DNA of 64,000 nt from Methylotenera_A sp046598525 (GTDB taxonomy: Bacteria > Pseudomonadota > Gammaproteobacteria > Burkholderiales > Methylophilaceae), in the NCBI GenBank assembly GCA_046598525.1, contig JBKJIJ010000003.1:1-64000 (forward strand), written 5' to 3'. The notes under the pieces were generated by a model. That model saw nothing but the letters and a program-made list of their open reading frames with translations. It searched no databases and was not told the DNA's origin. Of this stretch, positions 63,498-64,000 are shown piece after piece (the first letter of the stretch is position 1; every line of letters begins with the position of its first letter). A program made the translations under genes and the position numbers.

Positions 63498-64000
63498 TTA
63501 ATTGGCGTGATGCACGCGCACTGTTTCTTCAATTAAGGCGCGCACTTTAATCATCGTTAAATCTAAAGTGGTAATCACCTCTTCATAATGAATGCCATTG
63601 GCACTATCGCCCCGCCCTGCGGCTTGATTGGCTATTGGGCAGATGGCCGCATATTGCAAACCTAGCTCACGCGCTAAAACCGCCTCAGGCATGCCAGTCA
63701 TGCCAACTAAAGTCGCACCATCGCGCTCTAAACGATTAATTTCAGCGGCCGTTTCTAGCCTTGGGCCTTGCACACAAGCGTACACGCCACCATCGTGCAA
63801 GGCTTGATTAATATTTATCGCCGCTTGCTTACATAATTGACGTAATAAATTGGAATAAGGTTCTGTGAAATCAATGTGTTTAACAGGCAACTCAATCCCA
63901 TCGTGATAGGTATTTTTGCGGCCATGCGTGTAATCTAAAATTTGATTTGGCAAGACAATATCACCCGCTTTTAAATCGTTGCTAATACCGCCAACCGTTG
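63498..64000 (-). CDS. Methylthioinosine/methylthioadenosine phosphorylase (5' end outside window)
   Basis: The visible part is the C-terminal 167 codons; the frame stays open to the window edge, so the start lies beyond 64000. It shows the PNP/MTAP family segments VGGISNDLKAGDIVLPNQI, DYTHGRKNTY, GGVYACVQGPRLETAAEI and VGMTGMPEAVLARELGLQY. The M-T-G-M-P-E substrate motif and ILDYTHGR suggest S-methyl-5'-thioinosine phosphorylase, which recycles methylthioadenosine from polyamine synthesis; MTA phosphorylase is the alternative. It is upstream of def. Confidence 0.85.
   Translation of the reverse strand, partial: TVGGISNDLKAGDIVLPNQILDYTHGRKNTYHDGIELPVKHIDFTEPYSNLLRQLCKQAAININQALHDGGVYACVQGPRLETAAEINRLERDGATLVGMTGMPEAVLARELGLQYAAICPIANQAAGRGDSANGIHYEEVITTLDLTMIKVRALIEETVRVHHAN

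Overview
The window reads as a chromosomal segment of a betaproteobacterium, most likely of the Methylophilaceae (Methylotenera-like). This is an inference from AT-leaning base composition, protein sequence style and gene orders typical of Betaproteobacteria: smc-zipA-ligA, rpsB-tsf-pyrH-frr-uppS-cdsA-dxr-rseP-bamA-skp-lpxD-fabZ-lpxA-lpxB-rnhB, and rpmF-plsX-fabHDG-acpP-fabF-pabC-mltG-tmk-holB-pilZ-tatD. No phage, transposase, integrase or CRISPR array was seen. Nearly everything is housekeeping; the accessory material is a tight-adherence (Tad) pilus locus and a few small insertions.

Layout. 1-380: tRNA-Glu and tRNA-Ala on the minus strand with a strong shared promoter. 380-8160: queF, then smc, zipA-like and ligA. 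8.2-11.7 kb: a TPR protein, the periplasmic methionine-sulfoxide repair pair msrPQ and a DoxX-family protein. 11.9-23.65 kb: a complete Tad locus on the plus strand with Flp pilin (52 aa), prepilin peptidase, CpaB, secretin, a small CpaD-like lipoprotein, TadG/TadE/TadF-like pseudopilin proteins, TadZ, the TadA ATPase, TadB, TadC and TadD. 23.7-36.6 kb, minus strand: a small exported protein, a PhnP-like hydrolase, tatD, pilZ, holB, tmk, mltG, pabC and the fatty-acid cluster up to rpmF and yceD. 36.7-43.8 kb, plus strand: two-subunit pyruvate carboxylase, a Maf pyrophosphatase, a DUF4139 protein, a paired palindromic repeat, a tetrapyrrole-methylase-fold methyltransferase and an unidentified zinc-ribbon membrane protein. 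43.8-58.5 kb, minus strand: rnhB back to rpsB, covering lipid A synthesis, outer membrane assembly, isoprenoid, phospholipid and translation genes. 58.7-62.1 kb: map and glnD. 62.2-64 kb: a cupin, tRNA-Ser with two degenerate tandem copies in its leader, peptide deformylase, and the 3' part of a methylthioinosine/methylthioadenosine-type phosphorylase that runs off the window.

How the genes work together. The minus-strand clusters join membrane lipid supply (acyl chains, CDP-diacylglycerol, undecaprenyl diphosphate, DXP pathway), lipid A assembly (LpxA/B/D, FabZ) and outer membrane protein insertion (BamA, Skp, RseP) to translation factors. The Tad locus supplies a whole secretion and pilus machine and should be functional as read, with no frameshift. 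The least ordinary signals are the tandem tRNA-Ser-derived repeats at 62.7-62.9 kb, the 27-bp inverted palindrome pair at 42.2 kb, the unidentified zinc-ribbon protein at 43.0 kb, and the hairpins flanking the flp pilin gene.
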